Assembly: GCF_017873135.1 (NCBI RefSeq)
Contig: NZ_JAGGJV010000015.1
Location: forward strand, 1-64,000
Reading direction: 5' to 3'
Length of the DNA stretch: 64,000 nucleotides
Origin: Rhizobium herbae
Lineage (GTDB): Bacteria > Pseudomonadota > Alphaproteobacteria > Rhizobiales > Rhizobiaceae
Shown here: piece by piece, positions 52,303 to 61,061 of the stretch
How the letters are laid out: every line of letters begins with the position of its first letter
Position numbering within the stretch: the stretch's first letter is position 1
Program-made: the position numbers and the translations under genes
Notes under the pieces: generated by a model
The model's input: only the letters and a program-made list of their open reading frames with translations
Databases searched by the model: none
Told to the model about the DNA's origin: nothing

Positions 52303-53619
52303 ATGACAGGACAAAATTCAAATCAAGCAGTGCAGATGTCCCGACGCTCTCTATTGGTCGGCAGTGCTGCGATCGGACTGTCCACGGCCATCCTCCCGCT
52401 GGTGGCAATCGCAGCTGACGCGGTCGATGCAGTTTCCGCCGCCGGGGCGATCCGGCCGTTCCGGGCTGACATTCCTGAGACCGTACTCATCGATTTGCGG
52501 CAGCGTCTTGCCGTGACCCGCTGGCCGGATGACGAAACGGTGAGCGACGGGTCTCAGGGCGTGCAATCGGCCCAATTGAGGGAGCTCGTCAATTATTGGC
52601 GGACGTCCTACGACTGGCGCAAGGCCGAAGAGAAGCTCAACGCGGCACCCCAGTTCCTGACCAACATCGATGGCCTGGACATCCATTTCATCCACGTTCG
52701 TTCAAAGCATGAAAACGCTCTGCCGCTTATCATGACACACGGGTGGCCAGGCTCGGTCTTCGAATTACTGAACGTCATAGGACCGCTCACAGATCCGACC
52801 GCCCATGGCGGTCAGGCAGAAGATGCGTTCCATTTGGTGCTCCCGTCGATCCCCGGCTTCGGTTTCTCGCAGAAACCGACCAGCACGGGCTGGAATCCTC
52901 AACGCATCGCCGCGGCATGGGACATGTTGATGAAGCGTCTCGGCTATAATCGCTATGTCTCCCAAGGCGGAGATTGGGGCGCGATCATCAGTGATGCCCT
53001 TGGCCGCCAAGCACCCGATGGTCTCTTGGGCATCCACGTCAACCGGGTCGAACGCGCGACAACGTTTCCCACCGCAGCAGCACAGGCGCTCATGAACGGC
53101 ACACCAGCACCAGACACTCTCTCCCCGGAAGAAAAGATGGTCTTTGGAGAGGTTCGTGATTTCGTGAACAACGGCTTCGGCTACGCGGCCATCATGAATA
53201 CCCGTCCCGAGACGATAGGTTACGGCCTCGCGGACTCACCTGTCGGCCTGGCGGCATGGCTATACGACAAGATCGCCGACTGGGTTTTTACGACCGGAGA
53301 TCCGGAGACTGCTCTGGGTAAGGACGCAATACTCGACAATATCACGTTATACTGGCTGACGAATACCGGCCCTTCGAGCGGACGGATTTACTGGGAGAAT
53401 GCCGCTTCCGGAGCGAAATTGACTCCCATCAATGTTCCCGTCGGGGTCACCATCTTTCCCGGCGAAGTCTACAAGCCACCGAAGAAATGGCTCTCCAAGG
53501 CCTACCCTCACCTCGTCTATTACAACCAGGTTTCCAAGGGCGGACACTTCGCAGCTTGGGAGGAACCCGAATTGTTTAGCCAAGAGATTAGAACCGCATT
53601 CAAGGCTATGCGGCCTTAA
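52303..53619 (+). CDS. Epoxide hydrolase (EHN domain, microsomal type) with Tat signal
   Basis: A 438-residue alpha/beta hydrolase. A twin-arginine signal MSRRSLLVGSAAIGLSTAIL precedes the N-terminal EHN domain (IRPFRADIPETVLIDLRQRL). HGWPGSVFELL is the oxyanion loop; the nucleophile Asp is in SQGGDWGAII, and the catalytic His in SKGGHFAAWEEPELF. ATG 52303 follows AAGGAAGGCAGTC; an in-frame upstream ATG at 52111 is inside the cupin gene. Periplasmic location for a juvenile hormone/microsomal-type epoxide hydrolase is notable. Fifth gene of the operon. Confidence 0.88.
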   Translation: MTGQNSNQAVQMSRRSLLVGSAAIGLSTAILPLVAIAADAVDAVSAAGAIRPFRADIPETVLIDLRQRLAVTRWPDDETVSDGSQGVQSAQLRELVNYWRTSYDWRKAEEKLNAAPQFLTNIDGLDIHFIHVRSKHENALPLIMTHGWPGSVFELLNVIGPLTDPTAHGGQAEDAFHLVLPSIPGFGFSQKPTSTGWNPQRIAAAWDMLMKRLGYNRYVSQGGDWGAIISDALGRQAPDGLLGIHVNRVERATTFPTAAAQALMNGTPAPDTLSPEEKMVFGEVRDFVNNGFGYAAIMNTRPETIGYGLADSPVGLAAWLYDKIADWVFTTGDPETALGKDAILDNITLYWLTNTGPSSGRIYWENAASGAKLTPINVPVGVTIFPGEVYKPPKKWLSKAYPHLVYYNQVSKGGHFAAWEEPELFSQEIRTAFKAMRP

Positions 53620-53750
53620 GCGCCCGCAATCGACCAGTACCGGAAGCGCAAACCATTGGGCACAAAATCCCAAGCTCTTTGCTGTGCTTCGCCCCGAACA
53701 AACGTGCATCGAACTGACGATGCACTCAACCTCCGTGAAAGGATCAGATC

Positions 53751-54464
53751 ATGAGCACTGAACAGAAAATCGCCATCGTCACCGGCGCATCGCAAGGGAT
53801 CGGCGCAGCCCTGGTGCGCGCCTACCGCGACCGGAACTACCGCGTCATCGCCACCTCCCGATCCGTCGAGGCCTATTCCGATGCTGATATTCTCGCAGTG
53901 GCCGGCGATATCAGCAAGCCCGAGACTGCCGAGCGCGTTGTGCGCAAAGCGCTAGAGCACTTCGGCCGTATCGACACGCTGGTGAACAATGCGGGTGTCT
54001 TCGTTGCCAAGCCGTTCATCGAGTTCACCCAGGAAGACTACGACAGAAACATGGGCGTCAACGTCGCCGGGTTCTTCCACATTACCCAGCGCGTCGCCGC
54101 CGAAATGCTGAAACAGGGCTGCGGCCATATCGTCACGATCACCACAAGCCTGGTCAATCAGCCAATTGCCGGTGTACCCGCAGCGCTTGCCTCCTTGACC
54201 AAGGGCGGCCTTAACGCCGTGACGAAAGAGCTCGCCATCGAATTCGCCAAAAGCGGTATTCGCGTCAACGCTGTCTCGCCGGGGATCATCAAGACGCCGA
54301 TGAACCCACCGGAGACGCACGAGGCCCTAGCCGGCCTGCACCCCGTGGGGCGAATGGGCGAAATTCGCGATATCGTCGATGCGGTCCTCTATCTCGAGAC
54401 TGCTGGCTTCGTCACCGGCGAAATTCTTCATGTCGATGGCGGCCAAAACGCCGGACGTTGGTAA
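53751..54464 (+). CDS. Short-chain dehydrogenase/reductase lacking the usual catalytic Tyr
   Basis: A 237-residue SDR with cofactor loop TGASQGIGAALVRAY (residues 9-23), NNAGVFVAKPF and a C-terminal VTGEILHVDGGQNAGRW. Where Tyr-x-x-x-Lys is expected, the sequence is GVPAALASLTKGGLNAV, so the catalytic Tyr position is Ala (codon GCC). The Lys is kept, and the preceding TTSLVNQPI has the Ser. Tyr-less SDRs of this type form a distinct subgroup that may use another residue or act as binding proteins. Sixth gene of the operon. Confidence 0.88.
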   Translation: MSTEQKIAIVTGASQGIGAALVRAYRDRNYRVIATSRSVEAYSDADILAVAGDISKPETAERVVRKALEHFGRIDTLVNNAGVFVAKPFIEFTQEDYDRNMGVNVAGFFHITQRVAAEMLKQGCGHIVTITTSLVNQPIAGVPAALASLTKGGLNAVTKELAIEFAKSGIRVNAVSPGIIKTPMNPPETHEALAGLHPVGRMGEIRDIVDAVLYLETAGFVTGEILHVDGGQNAGRW

Positions 54465-54534
54465 GCACCAGATGCGGGTTCGGGATGGTGCCGAAACCAG
54501 CACATCAAGACCTTGCCCCCCAAAGGAGACTGCA

Positions 54535-54771
54535 ATGCCTATCGTCACCGTACAGGTTACCCGCGAAGGAACCACACCCGACCGTAGTTCGATTTCCGTC
54601 GAAGAAAAGGCTGCCATCATCAAGGGGGTTAGTCAGGTGCTGCTCGACGTCCTCAATAAGCCGCTTGAATCGACCTATGTGGTGATTGAGGAGGTCGACC
54701 TTGACAACTGGGGTTGGGGCGGCCTTCCGACAGCGCAATATCGCAAGCTGCGCGCCGCCGCCAAGCCTTGA
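54535..54771 (+). CDS. 4-oxalocrotonate tautomerase family protein
   Basis: A 78-residue tautomerase. After Met removal the catalytic Pro1 is at the N-terminus (PIVTVQVTREG). Other features are KPLESTYVVIEEVDLDNWGW near residues 42-61, which ends with the conserved WGxGG turn. CAAAGGAGACTGCA precedes ATG 54535; an upstream in-frame ATG at 54379 overlaps the SDR. Typical activity is keto-enol tautomerisation of a 2-hydroxydienoate, which suggests the operon handles an enolisable intermediate. Confidence 0.88.
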   Translation: MPIVTVQVTREGTTPDRSSISVEEKAAIIKGVSQVLLDVLNKPLESTYVVIEEVDLDNWGWGGLPTAQYRKLRAAAKP

Positions 54772-54946
54772 AACAGCTGTCCTGCGCGGAGCAGACACCT
54801 TCACTTGAAGAAACCGGGCTGTTGCTTCGAGCGCAAGGTCGGTGCGCCAGGACAGACAATGTAGTGTGATAAGCTTGGTCTGTAGCGAGGAGCTGCGGTG
54901 AGACGCGTCCTCGAGGATTAACGTCTGGATAGTTCGGAGCACTGAG

Positions 54947-56302
54947 ATGCAACGGTTCGATGCGATTTTCATTGGCGCTGGCCAGGCCGGCCCCTTCCTA
55001 GCAGCGCGAATGGCCGAACGCGGCATGAAGGTGGCGCTTATTGAACGAAAGTTCCTCGGCGGAACCTGTGTCAATGCCGGTTGCATGCCTACGAAAACGC
55101 TGGTTGCTAGCGCCCGAGCGGTATATATCAGCCGGCGCGGCTCCGAGTTGGGCGTTAAAATCGAGGGCGCAATCTCCGTCGATATGCAAGTCGTTCGACA
55201 CCGCGCAAACAAGGTGACCATGGATGCTCGCAATGGACTGGCAGATTGGCTCGGCAACATGGATGGCGTCACCATTGTCTATGGCCATGCTCGGTTCAAG
55301 GCAGCCGACAGTATCAGCATCAACGGCGAGACCCTCACCGCCCCCCAGATATTCCTCAACGTCGGAGCTCGCCCGGTCATTCCAGACTTTCCCGGAATCA
55401 ACGACGTCGACTATCTGACCAGCACTTCAATCCTCGACCTCGACACCCTGCCTCGCCACCTCGCTGTCATAGGCGGAAGCTATATTGGCCTGGAGTTCGC
55501 ACAGATGTATCGACGGTTCGGCTCGGAAGTTACCGTGATCGAGCGCGCAACCCATGTGGCTTCGCGCGAGGATGAGGACACTTCCGAAGCCATTCGGGTA
55601 ATCCTTGAGGCGGAGGGAATTCACGTCCGCACAGGAGCGGAAAACATCACGTTCGTGCGCGGCAGTGATGGGGTTCTGATATCCTTCGGTGATGCCGCCG
55701 TCAACGCCAGTCACGTTCTTGTTGCGACCGGACGTACGCCGAACACGGATGATCTGGGCCTTGACGTCGCCGGTGTCGCGGTAAATTCCCGTGGCTACAT
55801 CGTCGTTGACGACAGGCTGGCGACCAACGTCGCGGGCATATGGGCGCTCGGCGACTGCAACGGGCGAGGAGCCTTTACGCACACGTCTTACAACGACTTC
55901 GAGATCGCTGCCGCAAACCTGCTCGATGGCGAAGACCGTAAGCTGTCGAGCCGGATTCCCGTATATGCCCTCTACATCGACCCACCCCTGGGTCGTGCCG
56001 GGATGACCGAAAGGGAGGCTTCCTCCTCAGGACGCAGGGTGCTTGTTTCTCGGCGACCGATGGCCGCAGTAGGACGGGCAAAGGAACGCGGTGAAACAAG
56101 GGGTTTCATGAAAGTATTGGCCGACGCAGATACCAAGGAAATCCTCGGAGCAGCGATTCTGGGCATAGAAGGCGATGAAGCCATACACGGGATCATCGAC
56201 GCCATGAGCACCGGGACCCGCTACACCGATCTCCAGTGGTCTGTTCCGATCCATCCAACGGTATCGGAGCAAATCCCGGCGCTTCTGAGGGGTCTCGTTT
56301 GA
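54947..56302 (+). CDS. FAD-dependent pyridine nucleotide-disulfide oxidoreductase (mercuric/dihydrolipoyl type)
   Basis: A 451-residue flavoprotein of the class I disulfide reductase family. IFIGAGQAGPFLAARMAERG is the FAD fold, GGTCVNAGCMPTKT (about residues 39-52) the redox-active CVNAGC disulfide, and LAVIGGSYIGLEFAQMYRRF the NAD(P) fold. The C-terminal dimerisation domain keeps the active His in VPIHPTVSEQIPALL. The N-terminal MerR-type heavy-metal domain is absent, so it is not a mercuric reductase by itself. Last gene of the operon; it may recycle a thiol cofactor or reduce an enone/quinone product. Confidence 0.88.
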   Translation: MQRFDAIFIGAGQAGPFLAARMAERGMKVALIERKFLGGTCVNAGCMPTKTLVASARAVYISRRGSELGVKIEGAISVDMQVVRHRANKVTMDARNGLADWLGNMDGVTIVYGHARFKAADSISINGETLTAPQIFLNVGARPVIPDFPGINDVDYLTSTSILDLDTLPRHLAVIGGSYIGLEFAQMYRRFGSEVTVIERATHVASREDEDTSEAIRVILEAEGIHVRTGAENITFVRGSDGVLISFGDAAVNASHVLVATGRTPNTDDLGLDVAGVAVNSRGYIVVDDRLATNVAGIWALGDCNGRGAFTHTSYNDFEIAAANLLDGEDRKLSSRIPVYALYIDPPLGRAGMTEREASSSGRRVLVSRRPMAAVGRAKERGETRGFMKVLADADTKEILGAAILGIEGDEAIHGIIDAMSTGTRYTDLQWSVPIHPTVSEQIPALLRGLV

Positions 56303-56542
56303 AATCTTTTTTCTCTGGCTGGTCGTTTCCGCAGTCGGAGGTGGCCAGCCTTGCCGCCGCTGTTCGAAGGTTGAAACGGCCCCAACCGCGGTGGGAAGAG
56401 CGTTAGGCTTTGAGAAAGGCGCATATCTGCGTTGTATCGTGTCACCTAAACAAGCGTTAACGGTGAGTGAAGCCGGAGAACGGGCGGGTCGCTGGTTGGC
56501 GAGCGCGGCGGACGTGGTCCGCCAGAGCGCCGCCAGCACAGG

Positions 56543-57490
56543 TTATTGAAATGACGCGCGGATCTCTTGAACGATTTGCTCGGCATCCTGGAGATGTGGG
56601 TAGTATCCCATGACAGGCAGGAGCCTCAGTTCGGCGTTGATCGTTTTGGCGAATTCAATTCCCATCGCCTTCTTGATGTAGATATCCACCCCAAATCACT
56701 TTACCACCCCAAATCACTTTCACGCGGGTTTTGAGGTTGGCCAGGTTCGCCTCAAAATAATCTTGGTCTCGCGTGAAATTGGAGTACTGGTAGAAGGCGT
56801 CGGCGGAGGTCATTCCACCCGGATACATGTCTGCCTTGTGCAGGAGACACGTCGAACTGGCCTTCTTTAGGAAGGCCTCGCCTGTAGGCGTTCTCAAGGA
56901 TGTCGTCACGGTTCTTGTTCAGGTAAGCGCGGGTTTGATCCGCCGAAGCTTGCGACTTCAGATTTTGCAGACTTTCATACATATATTGCAGCCTGTTGAA
57001 AGGAGCGAAGTCGCCAAAAATGATCGTTCGCGCGATAGCGCGATTTTCTAGAGCCAGGAGCAATACTGGTAGAGCTCCAATATCTGTCGCGTAGATCGTG
57101 AGCTCGTCCGTCCGAATTTCCGCCTTATCTGCACATTCCTGTAGAATTCGAGCGTACTCTTTTGGCGCATAAGAAAATTTCCCGGCCGGGGGTCTCGTTG
57201 AAAGACCGTACCCCGGGCCAGTCGATCGCATGGACTTTATAGTCTTTGCCGAGCTTCAACGAAATATCCGTCCAAGCGCACATGATCTCAGGAAAACCAT
57301 GCAGCAAGAGCACGGTCACCTTCGGTTTGGAGTTGTGAACGACCATTCTTCTAAGGGTGACGTCACGATCGACGGCGGTGTATCCAACCTCCACATTCTG
57401 AGCGCGGTCTGCAGGGATGTCTGTACACCCCCAAGCGATGGAAGAACTCAGGATGAAGGCGGTCAGTGCGGCCAGCGATAGTTTTGACAT
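56543..57490 (-). pseudogene. Exported alpha/beta hydrolase (epoxide-hydrolase-like), frameshifted
   Basis: A minus-strand gene broken into at least three frames. The first part (from 57490) has a signal peptide (MSKLSLAALTAFILSSSIAW) and an oxyanion motif LLLHGFPEIMCAWTDISLKL. The second begins near 57231 with SYAPKEYARILQECADKAEI through YATDIGALPVLLLALENRAI, holding the nucleophile region. The third, ending at TAA 56543-56545, holds KVIWGG and continues with IYIKKAMGIEFAKTINAELR and MGYYPHLQDAEQIVQEIRAS. An 18-bp tandem duplication at 56686-56720 lies next to the last break. It was probably a member of the same exported-enzyme set. Confidence 0.75.
56686..56720. repeat. 18-bp tandem duplication inside the hydrolase pseudogene
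   Basis: CCACCCCAAATCACTTTA is repeated directly at 56686-56703 and 56704-56720 (second copy one base short). It doubles six codons (KVIWGG) in the minus-strand frame. A replication-slippage event, in a dead gene, is the simplest cause. Confidence 0.75.
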
Positions 57491-57519
57491 GAGCGATACC
57501 TCGATAACCTAGTAGCGGT

Positions 57520-57741
57520 TCACTTGATCAGGCGCTCGACCTGGGCTTGTACGCGCGGGCCGATCAGTAGGATCGCGGGGATGACGATCACGTAGCCAAT
57601 GCCCCATGAACGCAGCCACGCGAGGGCGAATTTTTCAGAGAAACCCAGATTTAATGCGAGGATGACGAACGAGATCATCCCTGTCGTCACGACGCCCATC
57701 AAAAGCGCGAACGCAATTTTTCGTTTCAATTGTGTGCTCAT
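57520..57741 (-). CDS. DUF2798-type small membrane protein
   Basis: A 73-residue protein with two predicted membrane segments (IAFALLMGVVTTGMISFVIL and YVIVIPAILLIGPRVQAQVE). The length and RKI-x-FALLMG...-x-WLRSW-x-x-Y-V-I-V-I-P pattern match DUF2798. ATG 57741 is chosen because GGAGAATTCA precedes it; an in-frame ATG four codons upstream (57753) lacks a ribosome site. It lies 29 bp upstream of the hydrolase pseudogene on the same strand and was probably its partner in an operon. Confidence 0.75.
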   Translation of the reverse strand: MSTQLKRKIAFALLMGVVTTGMISFVILALNLGFSEKFALAWLRSWGIGYVIVIPAILLIGPRVQAQVERLIK

Positions 57742-59007
57742 TGAATTCTCCATGACTTAGATCTGTTGAAAGGACTGGCAGTGCCATCGATCAGAGCATG
57801 ACGAGGTGGATTCACCTCCGGTGTCGGCGGTCGCCGAAAACCGATCTCAATATAGATAGCGGTCGATAGCCGCATTAAGCTGGTGTGACGTATCCCGGGT
57901 ATGTCAGAGTTCGCCAGTTATGTAACACATTGTAGGCCGCCAAGGCCCAAGGCCGGGCGGCACAGACAGCATGGCCTTCTCGCGGTGAAGCTCCGGGAAT
58001 GCTTTTGGGCCGCTTGGCGCAATTCAACGCGGAGGGAAGCTGCCGGGCGGGCCGCGAGGGCGCGCGCGCTACGCGCCCATCAAAAATCCTATTGCGTGAA
58101 CCCTGCTAACTTACAGTTCGTGGATCATCTTGAAGTCCGCAAGGTGCACGCTTTACCCATGCTCTTGATGAGATTCGAATTCGCCACCAACACACAAAAC
58201 TGATCTACAAAACAATGGGCTCTTAGCGCCCGTTGGAGCCAAGTTGTTGTTAAAGGGCTTACATAGCCTTCAAGGCTTAAGGCGGTATGTGCCTGGTCCT
58301 AATCCAACGGCGAACGTGCGCAGTTTGCCGCAACCTCTATCCGCAGGGCTGCAGCTCCTAAATCCAAGTGAGGTTGCCAGAGACACGACACGAGAGCGGC
58401 CGAGGCCCTAAAAGCTATGTCAAAATAAGGGTGGCAAAGTATTGCGCGTTCCCGGAGAAAACTTGTGCAGTATCGTCTCCAGCATGGCGTTCCACCGATT
58501 TCCGAAAGGCAACCGCGAACTGGACCGGAGCGGCGTAGTAGAGGCGGAGCCCCCAGCCGGAACTGTGCGGAAAGATCAGCTAGCCGGGTCTTTATCTAAC
58601 CTCACGATAGCCTGCATCTTCTTAGCCGAGGTGAGCGGCGTCGAAATATGGAACCGCTGGATCTTCTCGGCCGGTATGCCCAATGCGATCAAATCCACCG
58701 TTGGGTCGCGAAGGATTCCAGTGCTCACCGTCAGGATGTCGCGGTTATTTATCTCGACATTTCCAACGTCCCACTGCGGGTAACTTGCAGCTGGGTGGAG
58801 GCGGTCAGAGATGAGATGAACACGACGGGCCTGATGATGCCGCCGCTCTCTGTGATCCGAGCTCGAAATCGATGCTCGACCTTCTTCTCAAGGCCGATCC
58901 CACCGCATTGGGCGCTGCGGCTCCACTCAAGGACGAAGCCGACAAGTCCTGGTGAAAAAGGGGGGCGACTGTTTCGGCAGTCACTCCCTCTCCGGTTTCC
59001 GGTCTTT
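57742..59007. other. 1.27-kb stretch without a supported gene
   Basis: No intact gene is seen. A plus-strand frame at 57901-58203 is Arg-rich with random-looking composition. A minus-strand stretch from about 58830 to a TGA at 58576 reads coding-like (NNRDILTVSTGILRDPTVDL then IALGIPAEKIQRFHISTPLT) but has no start codon and no recognised family. It may be a decayed gene. No hairpin or RNA gene was identified. Confidence 0.45.
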
Positions 59008-59133
59008 CTACCCATGAAGACCAACGGCTGTGACGACAGCGACAAAAGGCGATGGTTCCGGCGAGAACACGTCATAGACGCAAGGCGCTGCAAAGACGGC
59101 AAGCGCCAGCATGCCAACGATCAGGCGTTTCAT
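59008..59133 (-). CDS. Candidate small exported peptide (41 aa)
   Basis: From ATG 59133 to TAG 59008-59010 the minus strand encodes MKRLIVGMLALAVFAAPCVY followed by DVFSPEPSPFVAVVTAVGLH. The first ~17 residues are a typical signal peptide. GGAGTGTACG precedes the ATG with ideal spacing. It lies 28 bp after the ohr stop on the same strand, so it is probably its operon partner. Function unknown. Confidence 0.5.
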   Translation of the reverse strand: MKRLIVGMLALAVFAAPCVYDVFSPEPSPFVAVVTAVGLHG

Positions 59134-59161
59134 CGTACACTCCATGGATTTACGGGACTGC

Positions 59162-59578
59162 TCAGGCAAGCTTCAGCTCGACCGCGATATTGCCGCGTGT
59201 CGCCTTCGAATAGGGACACGTCTGGTGGGCTTCGTCGACCAGCACGCGCGCCAGTTCCGGATCAATGCCCGGCAGGCTGATGTTCAAGCGCGCCTGCAGG
59301 CCATAGGAGTCTGCGGTCATGCCGAGATCAACTTCCGCGTCGATGGCGGTCTCGGCCGGTAACCGGATCTTGCGCTTGGCAGCAGCAAGACCGAGGGCGC
59401 CTATGAAGCAGGCGGACCAGCCGGCGGCAAAGAGCTGCTCGGGATTGGTGCCGAGCTTGCCGCTGCCCGGAGGCGAAAGCTTGACGTCAAGCTGCGCATC
59501 GTCGCTGCGCGCCGCGCCGTCGCGCCCGCCGGTGGTATAGGTCTTGCCGGTATAGAGGACCTTCTCGATCTTCGTCAT
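59162..59578 (-). CDS. ohr: Organic hydroperoxide resistance protein (Ohr/OsmC family)
   Basis: A 138-residue peroxidase of the Ohr branch. The two redox Cys are visible in GWSACFIGALG (peroxidatic, about residue 60) and HQTCPYSKATRGNI (resolving, about residue 125). NPEQLFAAGW is the Ohr hallmark. ATG 59578 follows GAAGGAGTGTTCC; a longer in-frame start at 59653 adds 25 unconserved residues. It detoxifies organic and fatty acid hydroperoxides in the cytosol using lipoylated proteins as reductant. No ohrR gene is adjacent. Confidence 0.9.
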   Translation of the reverse strand: MTKIEKVLYTGKTYTTGGRDGAARSDDAQLDVKLSPPGSGKLGTNPEQLFAAGWSACFIGALGLAAAKRKIRLPAETAIDAEVDLGMTADSYGLQARLNISLPGIDPELARVLVDEAHQTCPYSKATRGNIAVELKLA

Positions 59579-59741
59579 GGAACACTCCTTCGTTCTGTCG
59601 CATAGAGCGACGTTGTTGATAGGAGTGTTTTGCAGCCTCGATGTATCCGGCATGTTTTCGGAAAGGTCGGAATTGTATCAGACCGTAGCGGCTGCGCGCC
59701 AAGCTACCTTTTCATACAAATGCCCACGAAACCGGCATTCT

Positions 59742-61061
59742 TCAAGGCAGCGATATCTCCGCGGCAAGTCCTCCACCGGGGCGATTGTAGATCCGCAATG
59801 CACCGCCAACCGAGACGGAAAGCTGTTGGGCGATGGCCAGTCCAAGCCCTGTGCCCCCTGTGTCGCGATTGCGTGAAGTCTCGAGCCGGTAGAACGGCTG
59901 CATGGCGGCCTCCAGCTTGTCGTCCGGAATACCTGGCCCACGGTCGGTCACCGTAATGATGGTATTTCCCTCGGCCGTCCGTTCGACGCTGATCTCGGCA
60001 GCACCCGCAAACTTGAGGGCATTGTCGATGAAGTTGGTCAGGATACGCCGCAACGCATGCGGTTTCGTCACGGCCGTGCCGTGGACGACGCCTGCAACCG
60101 CGACCGCCTTGCCGGTGTCCTGATAATCGTAGGCAATACTGTCGATGAAGGAAGCAAGATCGATACGAGACGTGTTTTCGCCATTGCCGTGCGAACTCCG
60201 CGCATAGGCGATACCGTCCTGCACCAGCCGCCCGATCTCGCGCAGATCGCTGATCAGCTTTTCTTTTTCGGGGCTATCGTCCGCCATGTCGGCGCGCAGC
60301 CGCATGCGCGTGATCGGCGTCTGCAGGTCATGCGAGATCGCCGCGAGAATCTGCACCCGTTCTTCCAGGTAATGGGCGATACGGTCGCGCATGGCGTTGA
60401 AGGCACGTGCCGCATTGGCGACCTCGCCCGGTCCACCCTCGTTCAATGGGGAGCCTTTCTTGCTGGGATCGAGCGCATCGGCGGCGGCGGCGAGATCGCC
60501 AAGCGGACGAACCGCCTGACGCACCGCAAACCAGGTGCAGAAGATGAGCAAAGCCATCTGTGCGGCAAAGATATAAGGCAGCCATGCGGCCAAGGGCATC
60601 ACTCCGCGCGGCGTCACGTCGATCGTGAGCGGTGAACCGTCCGAAAGCGTCAGATGCCCCTGCAGCCGCATGCCGTCACCGGGAATGGCTTCGACGTGGA
60701 TCGGAAACTTGTTGCCGGCCGCCTGCCCGATCCGGTCTGCGATCTCGGCGCCACGGCCCGACAAATCCGGAACACCGGGAAGTCCCGGCCCCAGAACAAG
60801 GCGGTAGCTGCCACGGCTCAGGCGATCCAGCCATTCGGCCCGCTCGTTGGCCGGAAGCCGGTCGAGAACTGCGATCGACGTTGCCAGATCGCTTTCCAAT
60901 GTCCCGAGCATGACTGCCTTGGCCGACATATAGCGTTCGGCAAAAAGAATGCTGAAGGACAGGCCATAGGCAACCGCCAATCCGGTAAACAGGATGACAA
61001 ACAGGCGTGAGCGTAGCGTGCTTGGCCACCAGCCGAAACGGGACTTGCCGCCCTCACTCAT
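59742..61061 (-). CDS. Sensor histidine kinase (HAMP, HisKA, HATPase)
   Basis: A 439-residue inner-membrane kinase. Two membrane segments (about residues 13-36 and 160-180) flank a ~125-residue periplasmic sensor with Pro-rich and Asp-rich stretches, then a HAMP region. The phosphorylated His is in AISHDLQTPITRMRL (about residue 245). The ATP-binding N box is RRILTNFIDNALKFA, G1 is DRGPGIPDDKL and G2 is GTGLGLAIAQQLS. Its start overlaps the response regulator stop by 4 bp, so both form one operon. Signal unknown. Confidence 0.92.
   Translation of the reverse strand: MSEGGKSRFGWWPSTLRSRLFVILFTGLAVAYGLSFSILFAERYMSAKAVMLGTLESDLATSIAVLDRLPANERAEWLDRLSRGSYRLVLGPGLPGVPDLSGRGAEIADRIGQAAGNKFPIHVEAIPGDGMRLQGHLTLSDGSPLTIDVTPRGVMPLAAWLPYIFAAQMALLIFCTWFAVRQAVRPLGDLAAAADALDPSKKGSPLNEGGPGEVANAARAFNAMRDRIAHYLEERVQILAAISHDLQTPITRMRLRADMADDSPEKEKLISDLREIGRLVQDGIAYARSSHGNGENTSRIDLASFIDSIAYDYQDTGKAVAVAGVVHGTAVTKPHALRRILTNFIDNALKFAGAAEISVERTAEGNTIITVTDRGPGIPDDKLEAAMQPFYRLETSRNRDTGGTGLGLAIAQQLSVSVGGALRIYNRPGGGLAAEISLP

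Noticed and set aside
57901-58203. 100-codon plus-strand frame in the gap after the DUF2798 gene
   Set aside because: Arg/Ala/His-rich with low-complexity GC stretch; lacks a ribosome site and no conserved motif is visible.
58576-58890. Coding-like minus-strand stretch as an intact gene
   Set aside because: There is no ATG, GTG or TTG start with a ribosome site and its upstream part is Arg/His-rich, so it is at most a remnant and is described only within the gap.
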